Shown: positions 35,492-45,958, numbered from the stretch's first letter. The stretch: DNA of 64,000 nt from Elusimicrobiales bacterium (GCA_026419335.1 JANZZP010000087.1:1-64000), one strand, 5' to 3'. Made by a program: numbers and translations. Notes: a model not told the origin generated them from the sequence alone.

Positions 35492-36279
35492 TGACATCTA
35501 TATATACAAAGGAATATCTTTTAAATCATTGTGAAGGTTTTGAAACTTTTAAGTCTTCTGGTGGCTTTGTTTTATCCAAAAGACTTAGAAGAATTTATGA
35601 TATAGTTTCTAAACATAATATTTCAAAAATTCTTGATTTTGGGTGTGGGAGAGGGGAGTTTTCTCTAAAATTTTCGTTAAACGGTATTGAATCTTATGCA
35701 TGTGATATATCAGATGATGCCATTGAAATTGCAAATTCTTTAAAAAATAAATGGGAGAAAAAAAGAGGAAAACTCTCATTTCATATCTTTAAGATAGTTA
35801 ATAATAAACTCCCTTTTGAAAATTCATTTTTTGATGCTTGTGTCATGAATGATGTTATCGAGCATATTGAAAAAAAAGAACTTATGCTTATTTTAAAAGA
35901 GCTATTTAGGGTTTTAAAAACAGAAGGGAAAATTTTTATTCATACTTCTCCTGGCAAATTATTTATTAAATATGGTCTTTATTTATATCACATTATTGGT
36001 TTTTTTACGGGATTTAGGTTTAGGTGTAATTTAAAAGATATGCTTCCAGATAGTTTAAAAAAACCATATCATGTGAATGAACTAAGTGTTTGTGAGATAA
36101 AAAAAATTTTAAGTTTAGCAGGTTTTAAAAATATAAAATATTCTTTGTGGAAAAATCCACATTATATTTATTATTTTACAGGCAGTGATAAATTCTTGAA
36201 CGTTATTAGAAATGTATCATTTTTAATACCTTTTAAAGAAATTGTTTATTCAGATATTTTTGTATATGCTGAAAAATAA
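35491..36279 (+). CDS. Class I SAM-dependent methyltransferase
   Basis: A 262-residue protein of Methyltransf_11/Coq5-like type. Motif I is ILDFGCGRGEFSLKFS, followed by YACDISDDAIEIA, then NDVIEHIEKKELMLILKELFRVLKTEG (motifs IV-V). The C-terminal part (LKKPYHVNELSVCEIKKIL) resembles methyltransferases acting on lipids or glycans. The substrate is not determined. It starts in the QueF stop codon (TAATG). Confidence 0.85.
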   Translation: MTSIYTKEYLLNHCEGFETFKSSGGFVLSKRLRRIYDIVSKHNISKILDFGCGRGEFSLKFSLNGIESYACDISDDAIEIANSLKNKWEKKRGKLSFHIFKIVNNKLPFENSFFDACVMNDVIEHIEKKELMLILKELFRVLKTEGKIFIHTSPGKLFIKYGLYLYHIIGFFTGFRFRCNLKDMLPDSLKKPYHVNELSVCEIKKILSLAGFKNIKYSLWKNPHYIYYFTGSDKFLNVIRNVSFLIPFKEIVYSDIFVYAEK

Positions 36280-36293
36280 AAAAGGAGGAAGAA

Positions 36294-37127
36294 ATGAAAT
36301 TTGAAAAAGTATATGAATTTAAAGCTGCAAATAATGGTGTAAATGGAGTTTTGGTTATAGATGGTTCAATTTTTAGTTGTAGTAAGGATGATTTTTTAAG
36401 GAAATGGAATATTTTTAATTATGCTCTTATAAAAGAAATTAAAGCACATGATAAAGATATTCAAGGAATATGTAAGCTTCCAAATGAGTCTGGATTATTA
36501 TCTTATGGAGATGATGGTAGTATTAAAGAATTTGATTTAGAACTTAAACATGTTTTTGAATATCCGTCACATAGAGGTAGAATAAATGATCTTGTTTTTA
36601 TAGATAAAAATAGATTTATTACAGCATCAGATGATTCTACTATAAGGGTATATAAACTTAATTCTTCTTCTTTTAAAGAGAAGGATTTTAATATAGGAGA
36701 TGTTGAATCAGTGTGTGTTGTTAATAATAAAATATTACTTGGTGGTTCTAAAATTGTTGTATGTGATTTAGAGATTGAAGAATTTGCTTCATATGATAAT
36801 GAATATATTTATGGAATAGATTTTATATACACAGATGGAAAGATGATATATATCTCAAGATCTATGGAGAAAAAGCTTGAAGTGAGAGATATTAACATGA
36901 ATTTAATTAAACTTATTAAAATGCCATCTTGGATAAATTATATCACATCATATCTAGAATATTTGTTCGTATCGGTTTCGGATCATATAATTGTTTATGA
37001 TAAAGAGTTTAAAGAAGTTGCTATTAGTGATTTTTCATCATCAGAAATAAATTCCTTTACATTTTATGATAGAAATATAATTGTTGCTTATGATGATGGA
37101 TATATTAAAGTTTGGAAAATAATATAG
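36294..37127 (+). CDS. WD40-repeat beta-propeller protein
   Basis: A 277-residue cytoplasmic protein without signal peptide, consisting of about six or seven WD40-like blades. Examples are DDFLRKWNIFNYALIKEIKAHD, DGSIKEFDLELKHVFEYPSHRG, DSTIRVYKL and DGYIKVWKII. It is likely a protein-protein scaffold. A strong AAGGAGGAAG site precedes the ATG. Single small propellers of this kind are uncommon in bacteria with streamlined operons, and its partner is unknown. Confidence 0.82.
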   Translation: MKFEKVYEFKAANNGVNGVLVIDGSIFSCSKDDFLRKWNIFNYALIKEIKAHDKDIQGICKLPNESGLLSYGDDGSIKEFDLELKHVFEYPSHRGRINDLVFIDKNRFITASDDSTIRVYKLNSSSFKEKDFNIGDVESVCVVNNKILLGGSKIVVCDLEIEEFASYDNEYIYGIDFIYTDGKMIYISRSMEKKLEVRDINMNLIKLIKMPSWINYITSYLEYLFVSVSDHIIVYDKEFKEVAISDFSSSEINSFTFYDRNIIVAYDDGYIKVWKII

Positions 37128-37224
37128 GCCATATTTACTATATATCGTTAGTCCCTATAACTCTTTTTAAGTTTTTATTTTTATGTAAAAAAATAGTATG
37201 AGATTCCAGAATATTGGAGGTATT

Positions 37225-38073
37225 ATGTTAAAAACACTAATATTTTTTGTTTTTTTCTTTTTAAATTTAGATATTTATTCTCAAAATGTTATAAAACCTG
37301 AAAGAATAAAACATAAGTTGATGGTTCATTCTTATATAGTTAATGAAGCAATTAGAATTTTACCTTCAAGTATAAGAGCTGAGTTATATACATATCAAGA
37401 TAAAATTCTTATGGGAGCAGGAGTTTATGCAGGTGATGATTCTTATTCAGAGGATAGAGGTACTGATTATTATGGTGAACTTTATTATTGTTCAGTTCCA
37501 GTAGCAGAGCACTTTTGGAATCCATATGATCCTTCATATGTTGCTATTTGGAATATATGTAAACCTCCATATTATCCATCAACTGCTTTAAATAGAGCTG
37601 AATATATATATAATAATTACGTTATTCCTAATTATACAACAAATAAAGAAAAAGCGTATTATTATCTTGGAAGAGTTTTACATCTTCTTGCAGATATGAG
37701 TGTTCCAGCGCATACTTATTGGGTTTCTCATAATTGGCCTAATGAAGATTCTTTTGAACTTTATATCTTGGATAATTATGATAAATATAAAACTGATGGT
37801 AAGATTATTCGAAAAACATCTTTGAAAGAATTCTTCTCCTATATTGCAAAAATATCGAGAAAATATCCTACCGATAGATATGAAGGATATTCAAATGATG
37901 ATGTTTTTTATTATAACAATAATGGCAATTTAAGCGAAATAGATGGACCAAATAATTCTTTAACACAGCAAGCGTGTGATACTATAGCGAAAGATGTAAT
38001 ACCTAAAATTATTTCAGTAACTGCTGGTTTTATAGAGTTTTTTTACAAGAGCGTAAATCCGTATAATATTTAA
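37225..38073 (+). CDS. Exported zinc-dependent phospholipase C / S1-P1 nuclease-fold protein
   Basis: About 282 residues. The start at 37225 follows GGAGG at four bases and gives a clean signal peptide (LKTLIFFVFFFLNLDIYSQ). The metal-binding helices are seen in HKLMVHSYIVNEAI (first histidines), YAGDDSYSEDRG, and YLGRVLHLLADMSVPAHTY, which is the H-x3-D-x4-H core of the family; SHNWPNED follows. Expected to hydrolyse phospholipids or other phosphodiesters outside the cytoplasm. It abuts the convergent glycosyltransferase gene with no gap. Confidence 0.75.
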   Translation: MLKTLIFFVFFFLNLDIYSQNVIKPERIKHKLMVHSYIVNEAIRILPSSIRAELYTYQDKILMGAGVYAGDDSYSEDRGTDYYGELYYCSVPVAEHFWNPYDPSYVAIWNICKPPYYPSTALNRAEYIYNNYVIPNYTTNKEKAYYYLGRVLHLLADMSVPAHTYWVSHNWPNEDSFELYILDNYDKYKTDGKIIRKTSLKEFFSYIAKISRKYPTDRYEGYSNDDVFYYNNNGNLSEIDGPNNSLTQQACDTIAKDVIPKIISVTAGFIEFFYKSVNPYNI

Positions 38074-39141
38074 TTAGCTTATTATTTTAATAAAATCAGA
38101 ACATATCTCTTTCCACCTATATTTTCTAAGTTCTTCAAAATTTATTTGAGCATAAAAACTTTTATCATGTACTAATTTTAACTTTTCTATACAATCATTA
38201 ATTTCAGGATAAGCTATAAATTGTCTTTCTTGTGTTTTTTCATATGTTTCATCTTGTGTTTCTTTGAGTGTATGTTTTATGAAAACTGCATTTTTATCAT
38301 TTAGAAAATCTATTTGTCCTCCATATTTTAATGATATTACTGGTCTTCCACAGGCAAGTGATTCTAAAAATGGTAATCCAAATGATTCAGCTTTAGAGAG
38401 TGATATATATATATCTGAATTTCTATATAAATTTCCCATATCTTCTTCCGATAATTTATCTGTGATTATTTTTAATTTTGAATTTAATATTTTTTGGTAT
38501 TTTTCTATTAATTTGTCAAATGATGGTATTTCGAAGCTTTTATTTTTCTTAAACTGTGAGTATGAAAGTTTTACTGTCAATCTTACATTATTATTATATT
38601 TAAATGCTTCAGTAAAAGATTCAAGTAGTATATCAAGAGATTCTCTTTTGTGTGGTGATGATATAGTTAAAAAATTATTGATTTTGTTCGTGCTTGGTGT
38701 TGGATAATAGTAAATAGGATTATATCCATATCTTAGTATTTTTATTTTTTCTTTTCTAATACCTGAGTTTACAAATACATTATAAGTAAATGTCGATGGA
38801 ACTATTACTATATTAAGATATTTGTTGATATTTTCAATCCAAGTTTGTGGTAATGTAGTAAATTCATATACTAAAAATCCAATTTTGAATGAAGATTTAG
38901 GTAAAATATTGTATTTTAATGGGTGTTCAAAAGTAAAAATAATATCATATGTTTTATGTGAAACATATTTCTCGAGAAGTTCAAGATTAAAATTTTTATC
39001 ATAAAGAAAACCTTTTGTCTCATATATTGATATTTCTATACCATTTTCTATTAAACCTTTTAAAATCTCTCTTGCTACTTTTGCCCAACTTGTAATGCTT
39101 CTTATAATTCCAAAATATGTTATTCTAATATTATATGACAT
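38074..39141 (-). CDS. GT4-family glycosyltransferase
   Basis: About 355 residues with the GT-B fold. The C-terminal domain shows FLTISSPHKRESLDILLESF and the nucleotide-sugar site YISLSKAESFGLPFLESLACGRPVISLKYGG (E-x7-E type motif). RITYFGIIRSITSWAKVARE opens the N-terminal domain. It likely builds a cell-surface glycan; donor and acceptor unknown. The ATG at 39141 overlaps the start codon of the divergent radical SAM gene (ATGACAT), leaving no intergenic space. A TTG at 39147 is the alternative start. Confidence 0.85.
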   Translation of the reverse strand: MSYNIRITYFGIIRSITSWAKVAREILKGLIENGIEISIYETKGFLYDKNFNLELLEKYVSHKTYDIIFTFEHPLKYNILPKSSFKIGFLVYEFTTLPQTWIENINKYLNIVIVPSTFTYNVFVNSGIRKEKIKILRYGYNPIYYYPTPSTNKINNFLTISSPHKRESLDILLESFTEAFKYNNNVRLTVKLSYSQFKKNKSFEIPSFDKLIEKYQKILNSKLKIITDKLSEEDMGNLYRNSDIYISLSKAESFGLPFLESLACGRPVISLKYGGQIDFLNDKNAVFIKHTLKETQDETYEKTQERQFIAYPEINDCIEKLKLVHDKSFYAQINFEELRKYRWKEICSDFIKIIS

Positions 39142-40118
39142 ATCCAAAAAGAGTTATATTAGAGATTGATTATTCATGTAATTTAAAATGCCTTACTTGT
39201 AAGCTCTGGAATAATAATTATAGAAAATTAAGAGGTGAAGAAGAAAAAATGGAATTAGATACAGCAGTATATATTTGTGAGAAATTAAAGAAAGACAATG
39301 TAACAAGAATAACTTTTATAGGAGGTGAACCTTTTTTATATGAAGGTTTTTTAAAGTTAGTTTTTGAAATAAAAAAAATGGGTTTTTTGCTTTCTGTTGT
39401 TACTAATGGTAGCATTCTTAATGAGGATTTAATATCTGAAATTGTAAGAAATAATTTATTTGATAATATTATATTTTCTATAGATGGACATGCTGATATT
39501 CACGATAAAATTAGAGGGAAAAAAAGTGTTTATGATAAAGTAGAGAATAATGTTAAATTTTTAAGTCAGTTGAAAAGGAAATATTGTAAGAAAAAGCCAA
39601 ACTTTATGATATATTTAACCATTTCGCCTTACAATATTAATGAATTGAGTTTAAGTGTTTCAAAAATTATTAATTTAAATCCTTCTAAGATCAGATTACA
39701 ACTTGCAAGTTTTATAGACAGTAATTTAATAGAACATACTAATAATTTGTTAGGAGGTAAATTTATAGGTATGCATTCATATTTTAGTGAGATAAAAAAT
39801 AATATAAATATAGAGAAGGTAAAGGATATTTTTTTAAATTTAAAAAAAATACACGGTGGAAGAATTAGTGGGGAAAAAATTTTAGAAGATTCAAATATCA
39901 GTTGTAATTTTCTGTTTAAGAGTGCTGTTATAACACCATCTGCAAGAATATTACCATGTCCGATGATGAGTAATTTTTCAATTGGAGATTTAAAGAAAAT
40001 ATCTTTTAAAGAAGCTTTTATACAAAATACTGAAGTTATTTCAAAGATTAAGAAGCTATGTGAGGATGGACACCTTCTTATCTGTAAGCAATGTTGTGTT
40101 GAAAAAGTTATAATATAA
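39135..40118 (+). CDS. Radical SAM protein with C-terminal cysteine (SPASM-like) region
   Basis: A 327-residue protein. The cluster motif CNLKCLTC (CxxxCxxC, residues 15-22) is followed by FIGGEPFLYEGF and ISFSIDGHADIHDKIRG-type TIM-barrel strands. The C-terminal part has CNFLFKSAVITPSARILPCPM and CKQCC, in the manner of SPASM or twitch domains that bind additional [4Fe-4S] clusters. These often modify peptides or act in cofactor pathways. No precursor peptide is visible next to it. It shares its start codon region with the divergent glycosyltransferase and is followed by NUDIX, NTPase and ECF genes. Confidence 0.85.
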   Translation: MTYPKRVILEIDYSCNLKCLTCKLWNNNYRKLRGEEEKMELDTAVYICEKLKKDNVTRITFIGGEPFLYEGFLKLVFEIKKMGFLLSVVTNGSILNEDLISEIVRNNLFDNIIFSIDGHADIHDKIRGKKSVYDKVENNVKFLSQLKRKYCKKKPNFMIYLTISPYNINELSLSVSKIINLNPSKIRLQLASFIDSNLIEHTNNLLGGKFIGMHSYFSEIKNNINIEKVKDIFLNLKKIHGGRISGEKILEDSNISCNFLFKSAVITPSARILPCPMMSNFSIGDLKKISFKEAFIQNTEVISKIKKLCEDGHLLICKQCCVEKVII

Positions 40119-40122
40119 CATT

Positions 40123-40605
40123 ATGAAGATTATATATTCAAATAACATATTAGCAACTCTTTGTTATGTATGTGATGGTAAAAAAGTTTTAATGATTCAT
40201 AGAACAAAAAAGAAAAATGATATACACGCAAATAAATATAATGGACTTGGTGGTAAAGTCGAAGAAGATGAAACCCCTTTTGAATGTGTTATAAGGGAGG
40301 TTAGGGAAGAAAGTGGTTTAAAAATAAAAAATCCTATTCTTAAAGGTATACTTCGTTTCCCAAAATTTGATGGTGTCAATTGTTGGACAGTTTTTGTTTA
40401 TCTTACAAATAATTTTTCTGGTAGGATTAAAAGCTCAAATGAAGGAGAACTTGTATGGATTGAGTTAGAAAAATTATCCAAAATTAATATGTGGGAAGGT
40501 GATAAATATTTTATTAAGTATGTTTTTAAAAAAAATGTTTTCTTTTATGGGGTTTTTTATTATAAAAATAATAATTTAATTAAGTTTAGATTAAGGATTG
40601 AATGA
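40123..40605 (+). CDS. NUDIX hydrolase (MutT-like)
   Basis: A 160-residue protein. The complete Nudix box G-x5-E-x7-REVREESGL is at about residues 46-68 (GKVEEDETPFECVIREVREE). The rest looks like 8-oxo-dGTP diphosphatases (FDGVNCWTVFVYLTNNFSG). Could clean oxidised nucleotides or process a nucleotide-sugar or cofactor. It lies four bases after the radical SAM gene and has no Shine-Dalgarno; a TATAAT (40109-40114) is eight bases before its ATG. Confidence 0.9.
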   Translation: MKIIYSNNILATLCYVCDGKKVLMIHRTKKKNDIHANKYNGLGGKVEEDETPFECVIREVREESGLKIKNPILKGILRFPKFDGVNCWTVFVYLTNNFSGRIKSSNEGELVWIELEKLSKINMWEGDKYFIKYVFKKNVFFYGVFYYKNNNLIKFRLRIE

Positions 40606-41078
40606 TTATTTTTATTCATGGAGCAATAAATTCTGGTAAAACTTTATTAATTAAAAAGATATATAAGAATTTTTTTATTAATAGAAAAGATGTTTTGTGT
40701 ATTATTTCTAATAAAAGATATAATGCTACTACAAGAGAATATTGGCTTTATTTGAATTCTAAATTAATTGGAAAAGGGATTATTATAAATGGAAAGAATA
40801 TTATCATAAATCATCATATATTTGAGAAAGTAACAGACATAGATGTTTCAAATTATAAATATAGTATCATTGATGAAATAGGTCCATTTGAGCTTAAAAA
40901 GATGTGTTTTTATAAATTATTTTTAGCTATAATTCGACATGATATTATTTCAATAGTAGTTGTAAGAACTTATATGATAAAAGATGTAATTTCATTTTTT
41001 AAAATTAAGGAGTATAAAATATACAATATTACTGAAGAAAAGGATATATTTTTAGATATATGCAAATACGTAATTTGA
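40602..41078 (+). CDS. THEP1-like nucleoside-triphosphatase (P-loop)
   Basis: A 158-residue P-loop protein. Walker A is HGAINSGKT near the start, and YSIIDEIGPFELKKM is the Walker B region typical of the THEP1/NTPase_1 family (vDEiGkmEl). THEP1 proteins hydrolyse NTPs slowly and are often next to transporter or cofactor genes. It overlaps the ECF ATPase gene by 19 bases and the NUDIX gene by four, so the three are co-expressed. Its task is unknown. Confidence 0.65.
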   Translation: MIIFIHGAINSGKTLLIKKIYKNFFINRKDVLCIISNKRYNATTREYWLYLNSKLIGKGIIINGKNIIINHHIFEKVTDIDVSNYKYSIIDEIGPFELKKMCFYKLFLAIIRHDIISIVVVRTYMIKDVISFFKIKEYKIYNITEEKDIFLDICKYVI

Positions 41079-42277
41079 GTTTTAGTTATAATAATCATAA
41101 AATATTTGATGATATTAATATAGATATTCCAAATGGTATAAATATAATTACAGGACCGAATTCTTCTGGTAAAACCACTTTATGGAGAATACTTTGTGGA
41201 TTAATACCTAATTTGTATTATGGAAAAATTTCAGGAAAAATTTTTTTAGACGGAAAAAAAGATTTTGATATAATTTATGTAGGACAGGATAATGACATTG
41301 GGTTGATGCATGAAAAAGTTTTAGATGAAGTTATATTTTATTCTAGTATAAAAAGTTTTAAATTTAAAAATGTCAATGATTTTTTTACTTTTTGGGACTT
41401 GTCTGATTTACAAGAAAAAAAAAGTGATTGCCTATCATATGGGCAAAAACAAAGATATTTCTTATCTCTGTCCCTTAGTTTTGAAAATGATGGAGTTTTT
41501 ATATTCGATGAACCTTTCGCATACTTAGATGATGATAGCTTTTCATTCATTGCTGAAGTTTTTAAAAAAGTAAGGGAAAAAAAAGTTATAATATTTTCTC
41601 ATTATTTTAATAATTTGGATTCAATAGCTGATAGATTTTTTAAAATAGAGAAATTCAGAGTGATTGAAAGTAAGGAGTCACTTTTTGAATCAAAACTATC
41701 TCTTACTTCAGCTTCAAAAGGTCGTAAATTGATTGAAATAGTTGATTTGAAAAATCAATATATAAAGAAAAAAATAACTACTGAAATTAGAGAAGGAGAT
41801 ATAAAGTTAATTTATGGAAAAAATGGGAGTGGAAAATCGAGTTTTTTAAAAATTTTATGTGGTTATGATAGAGTATATTCTGGCTCAATTAGGTTTTTAG
41901 ATAACACTTGGTATTCCAATTTGTTCTATATTCCTCCTAATCCTGATCTTAGAATATTTGCAAATAACATATTAGAGCTTTTTAATGGGAAAATAAATGT
42001 TGAAATTTTTAAACACTTAAATATTTTAGATAAAATTACTACTCCTATATCATGGTTAAGTTATGGGGAGAAACAAAAGGTTTTAATTGCATATTCAATA
42101 ATATTAGGTAAAAAGATTATAGTTATTGATGAACCACTTATGAGTTTTGATCGAGAGAGTAGTATTGCAATTTCATGGGTTTTAAATGAATATGTAAAAA
42201 ATGGTGGCAGTGTATTAATTGCTTCTCCTTCTAAGAAAAATTTAATATTAAAAGATGTGGAGGTAATAGAATTATGA
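41060..42277 (+). CDS. Fused ECF transporter ATPase (two ABC domains)
   Basis: The 405 residues contain two short ABC domains. The first has GPNSSGKTT, LSYGQKQRYFLSL, GVFIFDEPFAYLDDD and the H-loop IIFSHYFNN. The second has GKNGSGKSS, LSYGEKQKVLIAY and KIIVIDEPLMSFD. At the H-loop place the second reads VLIASPSKKN, with no histidine. The pairing and the following membrane genes identify it as the energising module (EcfA-A') of an energy-coupling factor importer. One site may be catalytically weak. Confidence 0.85.
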   Translation: MQIRNLSFSYNNHKIFDDINIDIPNGINIITGPNSSGKTTLWRILCGLIPNLYYGKISGKIFLDGKKDFDIIYVGQDNDIGLMHEKVLDEVIFYSSIKSFKFKNVNDFFTFWDLSDLQEKKSDCLSYGQKQRYFLSLSLSFENDGVFIFDEPFAYLDDDSFSFIAEVFKKVREKKVIIFSHYFNNLDSIADRFFKIEKFRVIESKESLFESKLSLTSASKGRKLIEIVDLKNQYIKKKITTEIREGDIKLIYGKNGSGKSSFLKILCGYDRVYSGSIRFLDNTWYSNLFYIPPNPDLRIFANNILELFNGKINVEIFKHLNILDKITTPISWLSYGEKQKVLIAYSIILGKKIIVIDEPLMSFDRESSIAISWVLNEYVKNGGSVLIASPSKKNLILKDVEVIEL

Positions 42278-42858
42278 CTATTTTTGACAATATTAAATTT
42301 TATGTGTTCCCATGTGTTTTTGGTGTTGCTTGGGGGAGTTTTGAGATGATTATTGGTGGATATTTACATGTGATTAATTTCCCGCTTAAAGGAGCATTGA
42401 TGGCTGGAATTGGTTGTATATTTATGAATATATTACGATTTTATGTAAATAGATTTGGAGTAAACTTGATTGCTTGTATTGTTGCAGCTTTATGTAAGGT
42501 GATATCTATAGGTGGATTTAAGATTGGGCCTGTCATTGGAATTATAGTTGAAGGCATAATCATAGAAGTTGTTTATAGTATATTTGGTTTGAATAGGTTA
42601 TCTATTTTGATTGCCACTACATTTGCAGTACTTGAAGGTATTCCACATTTTTTTGTAACAAATATAATAATGTATGGGAACACTATATTTGATACTTATA
42701 TAAAAGCAGCATCTTCTATTTCTAATTTTTTGGGAATCAAATCTTCATTTTTTATATATATGTTTTTTATTTGGATTTTTTTACATTTTATAGTTGCTTT
42801 TTTTTCATATTTGCTTACAATTAATGTATTAAGGCGAATAAAAAATGAAATATATTAA
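42274..42858 (+). CDS. ECF transporter substrate-binding (S) component-like membrane protein
   Basis: A 194-residue hydrophobic protein with about six membrane helices. It begins after the ATPase with an ATGA overlap and is followed by a T-like component, the usual A-S-T order. The start VFGVAWGSFEMIIGGYLHV and small-residue-rich helices fit S components, which bind vitamins or metals. There is no clear match to BioY, ThiT, RibU or CbiM, so the substrate is unknown. Confidence 0.6.
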   Translation: MTIFDNIKFYVFPCVFGVAWGSFEMIIGGYLHVINFPLKGALMAGIGCIFMNILRFYVNRFGVNLIACIVAALCKVISIGGFKIGPVIGIIVEGIIIEVVYSIFGLNRLSILIATTFAVLEGIPHFFVTNIIMYGNTIFDTYIKAASSISNFLGIKSSFFIYMFFIWIFLHFIVAFFSYLLTINVLRRIKNEIY

Positions 42859-43402
42859 TCCTGTAATTATTTTTTTGATAATGATTTTCATTTCAGATTT
42901 TAAAAAATGGCTAATTTTGTTTTTTTTACTCTTGCTTCTAATATCATTTATTTCTTTTAAATCTCTTCGATTTTCTGGTGGTGTTAAAGTTTGGAGTTTT
43001 CTTATTATTTTCCTTATCTTAATGAGTTTTGAATTGCCTGAGTTTTCTATTTCTCACAAATCAGTTAAAAATAATTTTAAGATATTTCTTCATTTTTATT
43101 CATTCTGCGTTTTAATTAATTATATAAATGATAATTTAGCTCTTAGGAAAATATATAATTTTCTAATGAAATATCATATGTCAAGATATGCGTTTTATAT
43201 TTTGTTTATTTTTGTTGTTTTTAAAAAAATATCAGTTACTATAAATGATATATTTAAATATTATTCTTTAGAAAACAGAGGTTTAAAATTTATCAAAATG
43301 ATAGATAGGCTAATATATTGTTGTATTAGGGAAACTTCAAGAGTGGCTTTTGGATTTAGTGAGAGTTTTATATTGAGGAGAATATATGAGGAAGAAAAAT
43401 AA
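42845..43402 (+). CDS. ECF transporter T component-like (EcfT) membrane protein
   Basis: A 185-residue protein, shorter than most EcfT (about 250). It has four or five membrane helices and then a basic C-terminal segment, SLENRGLKFIKMIDRLIYCC and FGFSESFILRR. The ENRG element corresponds to the first coupling-helix motif (usually ARG) and the later Ser/Arg segment to the second. It would join the ATPase to the S component. Assignment relies on context and the coupling motifs; direct family similarity looks low. It overlaps the S gene by 14 bases. Confidence 0.55.
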   Translation: MKYINPVIIFLIMIFISDFKKWLILFFLLLLLISFISFKSLRFSGGVKVWSFLIIFLILMSFELPEFSISHKSVKNNFKIFLHFYSFCVLINYINDNLALRKIYNFLMKYHMSRYAFYILFIFVVFKKISVTINDIFKYYSLENRGLKFIKMIDRLIYCCIRETSRVAFGFSESFILRRIYEEEK

Positions 43403-44492
43403 ATTTTATGTAATAGGGCTTATGTCTGGAACAAGTTGTGATGGACTTAGTATTGCTTATTGTGAAATTTCTTTCAATCCTAAATATTTAAAGGTTATTC
43501 AGTTTGAAAATTTTACATATTCCAAAGTCCTTCAAATTAATATAATGAAGGCACGAGAACTAAAAACTCAAAATGTTGCTGAACTTAATTTTAAACTTGG
43601 TATTATTTGGTCAGATATGATTGGTAAGTTTATAAAAAAATTTGGGATAAAAAAGATTGATCTTATATCAAGTCATGGTCAAACTATATATCATAATTCA
43701 TCAAGACGGATAACTTTTCAAATAGGGGAGGTTGAATTTATTGCGAGAAAATTTAATGTTCCAGTAGCTTATGATTTTAGGGTTGGTGATATTGTTTTTG
43801 GTGGAGAAGGAGCTCCCTTGATACCATTTTTTGATGAGTTTTTATTTGGTGATAATACAAAAGCTATATGTTTATTAAATATTGGTGGAATTTCTAATAT
43901 AACAATTACAGGTGGAGGGGTTAAAACCTTTGGTTTTGATACAGGACCTGGTAATAGTTTAATGGATTGGGCTATTAGAATTTATACTAACGATAGGGAG
44001 AGTTATGATAAAAATGGTTTTCTTGCTTCTAAGGGAGTTATAAATTATTCAAAGATAGAAAGATTTATAAAAAATCCTTTTTTCCATAAAAAACCACCGA
44101 AATCACTTGATAGAGAAGAATTTGGTATAGAATTTATAAGAAAAAGTTTTGATTTTAAAAACGAAAAGATAGAAGATATATTGGCAACATTAAATTACTT
44201 TACAGCTTTGTGTGTTAAATACTCGGTAGATAGGTTTGTTAAAACAGAAATATCAGAAGTAATTGTAAGTGGTGGTGGTAGTTTTAATAATACATTAATG
44301 AATAATCTTAAAAAATTATTTAAAAATATTTCTGTAAATAACATTTCAAAGTATAATATCCATCCACTTGCCAAAGAAGCTGCTGGATTTGCGTTACTTG
44401 GAGCATGTAGAGTCGCAGGTATACCATCTAATTGCCCTACCGTTACAGGAGCAAAAGAAAAGGTGATTCTTGGAAAATTGTCTTTGCCTTAA
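43386..44492 (+). CDS. anmK: Anhydro-N-acetylmuramic acid kinase
   Basis: A 368-residue protein of normal length. The N terminus GLMSGTSCDGLSIAYCEI is the ATP-binding and family signature. SSHGQTIYH, VAYDFRVGDI, GGEGAPLIPFFD, LNIGGISNITI, FDTGPGNSLMDW and VSGGGSFN complete the ASKHA fold. It converts 1,6-anhydro-MurNAc to MurNAc-6-P in peptidoglycan recycling. It starts inside the EcfT gene after AGGAG, so recycling and the ECF importer may be co-transcribed. Confidence 0.96.
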   Translation: MRKKNKFYVIGLMSGTSCDGLSIAYCEISFNPKYLKVIQFENFTYSKVLQINIMKARELKTQNVAELNFKLGIIWSDMIGKFIKKFGIKKIDLISSHGQTIYHNSSRRITFQIGEVEFIARKFNVPVAYDFRVGDIVFGGEGAPLIPFFDEFLFGDNTKAICLLNIGGISNITITGGGVKTFGFDTGPGNSLMDWAIRIYTNDRESYDKNGFLASKGVINYSKIERFIKNPFFHKKPPKSLDREEFGIEFIRKSFDFKNEKIEDILATLNYFTALCVKYSVDRFVKTEISEVIVSGGGSFNNTLMNNLKKLFKNISVNNISKYNIHPLAKEAAGFALLGACRVAGIPSNCPTVTGAKEKVILGKLSLP

Positions 44493-44502
44493 TTTTTAAA
44501 TA

Positions 44503-44531
44503 TTGACTTTTTATAAATAGATTTGTAACAT
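44503..44531 (+). promoter_or_regulatory. Promoter of gdhA (TTGACT-N17-TAACAT)
   Basis: A -35 TTGACT (44503-44508) and a -10 TAACAT (44526-44531) are separated by exactly 17 bases. Transcription would start near 44538. The same -10 sequence and spacing recur at 63196-63224. Confidence 0.55.
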
Positions 44532-44540
44532 AGGTTATGT

Positions 44541-44551
44541 GAGCACTGCTC
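44541..44551. promoter_or_regulatory. Palindrome at the gdhA transcription start
   Basis: GAGCA-C-TGCTC is an 11-base perfect dyad just after the predicted +1. It could be an operator or a small 5' hairpin. No protein is known for it here. Confidence 0.3.
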
Positions 44552-44560
44552 TTAAAAGTA

Positions 44561-45945
<1,385 letters not shown>

Positions 45946-45958
45946 TATATATTTTTAT

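Noticed and set aside
37128..37224. Terminator or small gene in the 97-base gap before the phospholipase-like gene
   Set aside because: T-rich but no stable hairpin; an ATG at 37198 in frame lacks a ribosome-binding site.
38264..38707. 147-residue plus-strand open frame
   Set aside because: Lies wholly opposite a recognisable GT4 glycosyltransferase; no ribosome-binding site or family.
42274..43402. Two S components instead of S plus T
   Set aside because: The second protein has an ENRG and Ser/Arg C-terminal coupling pattern, better for a T component, though weakly.
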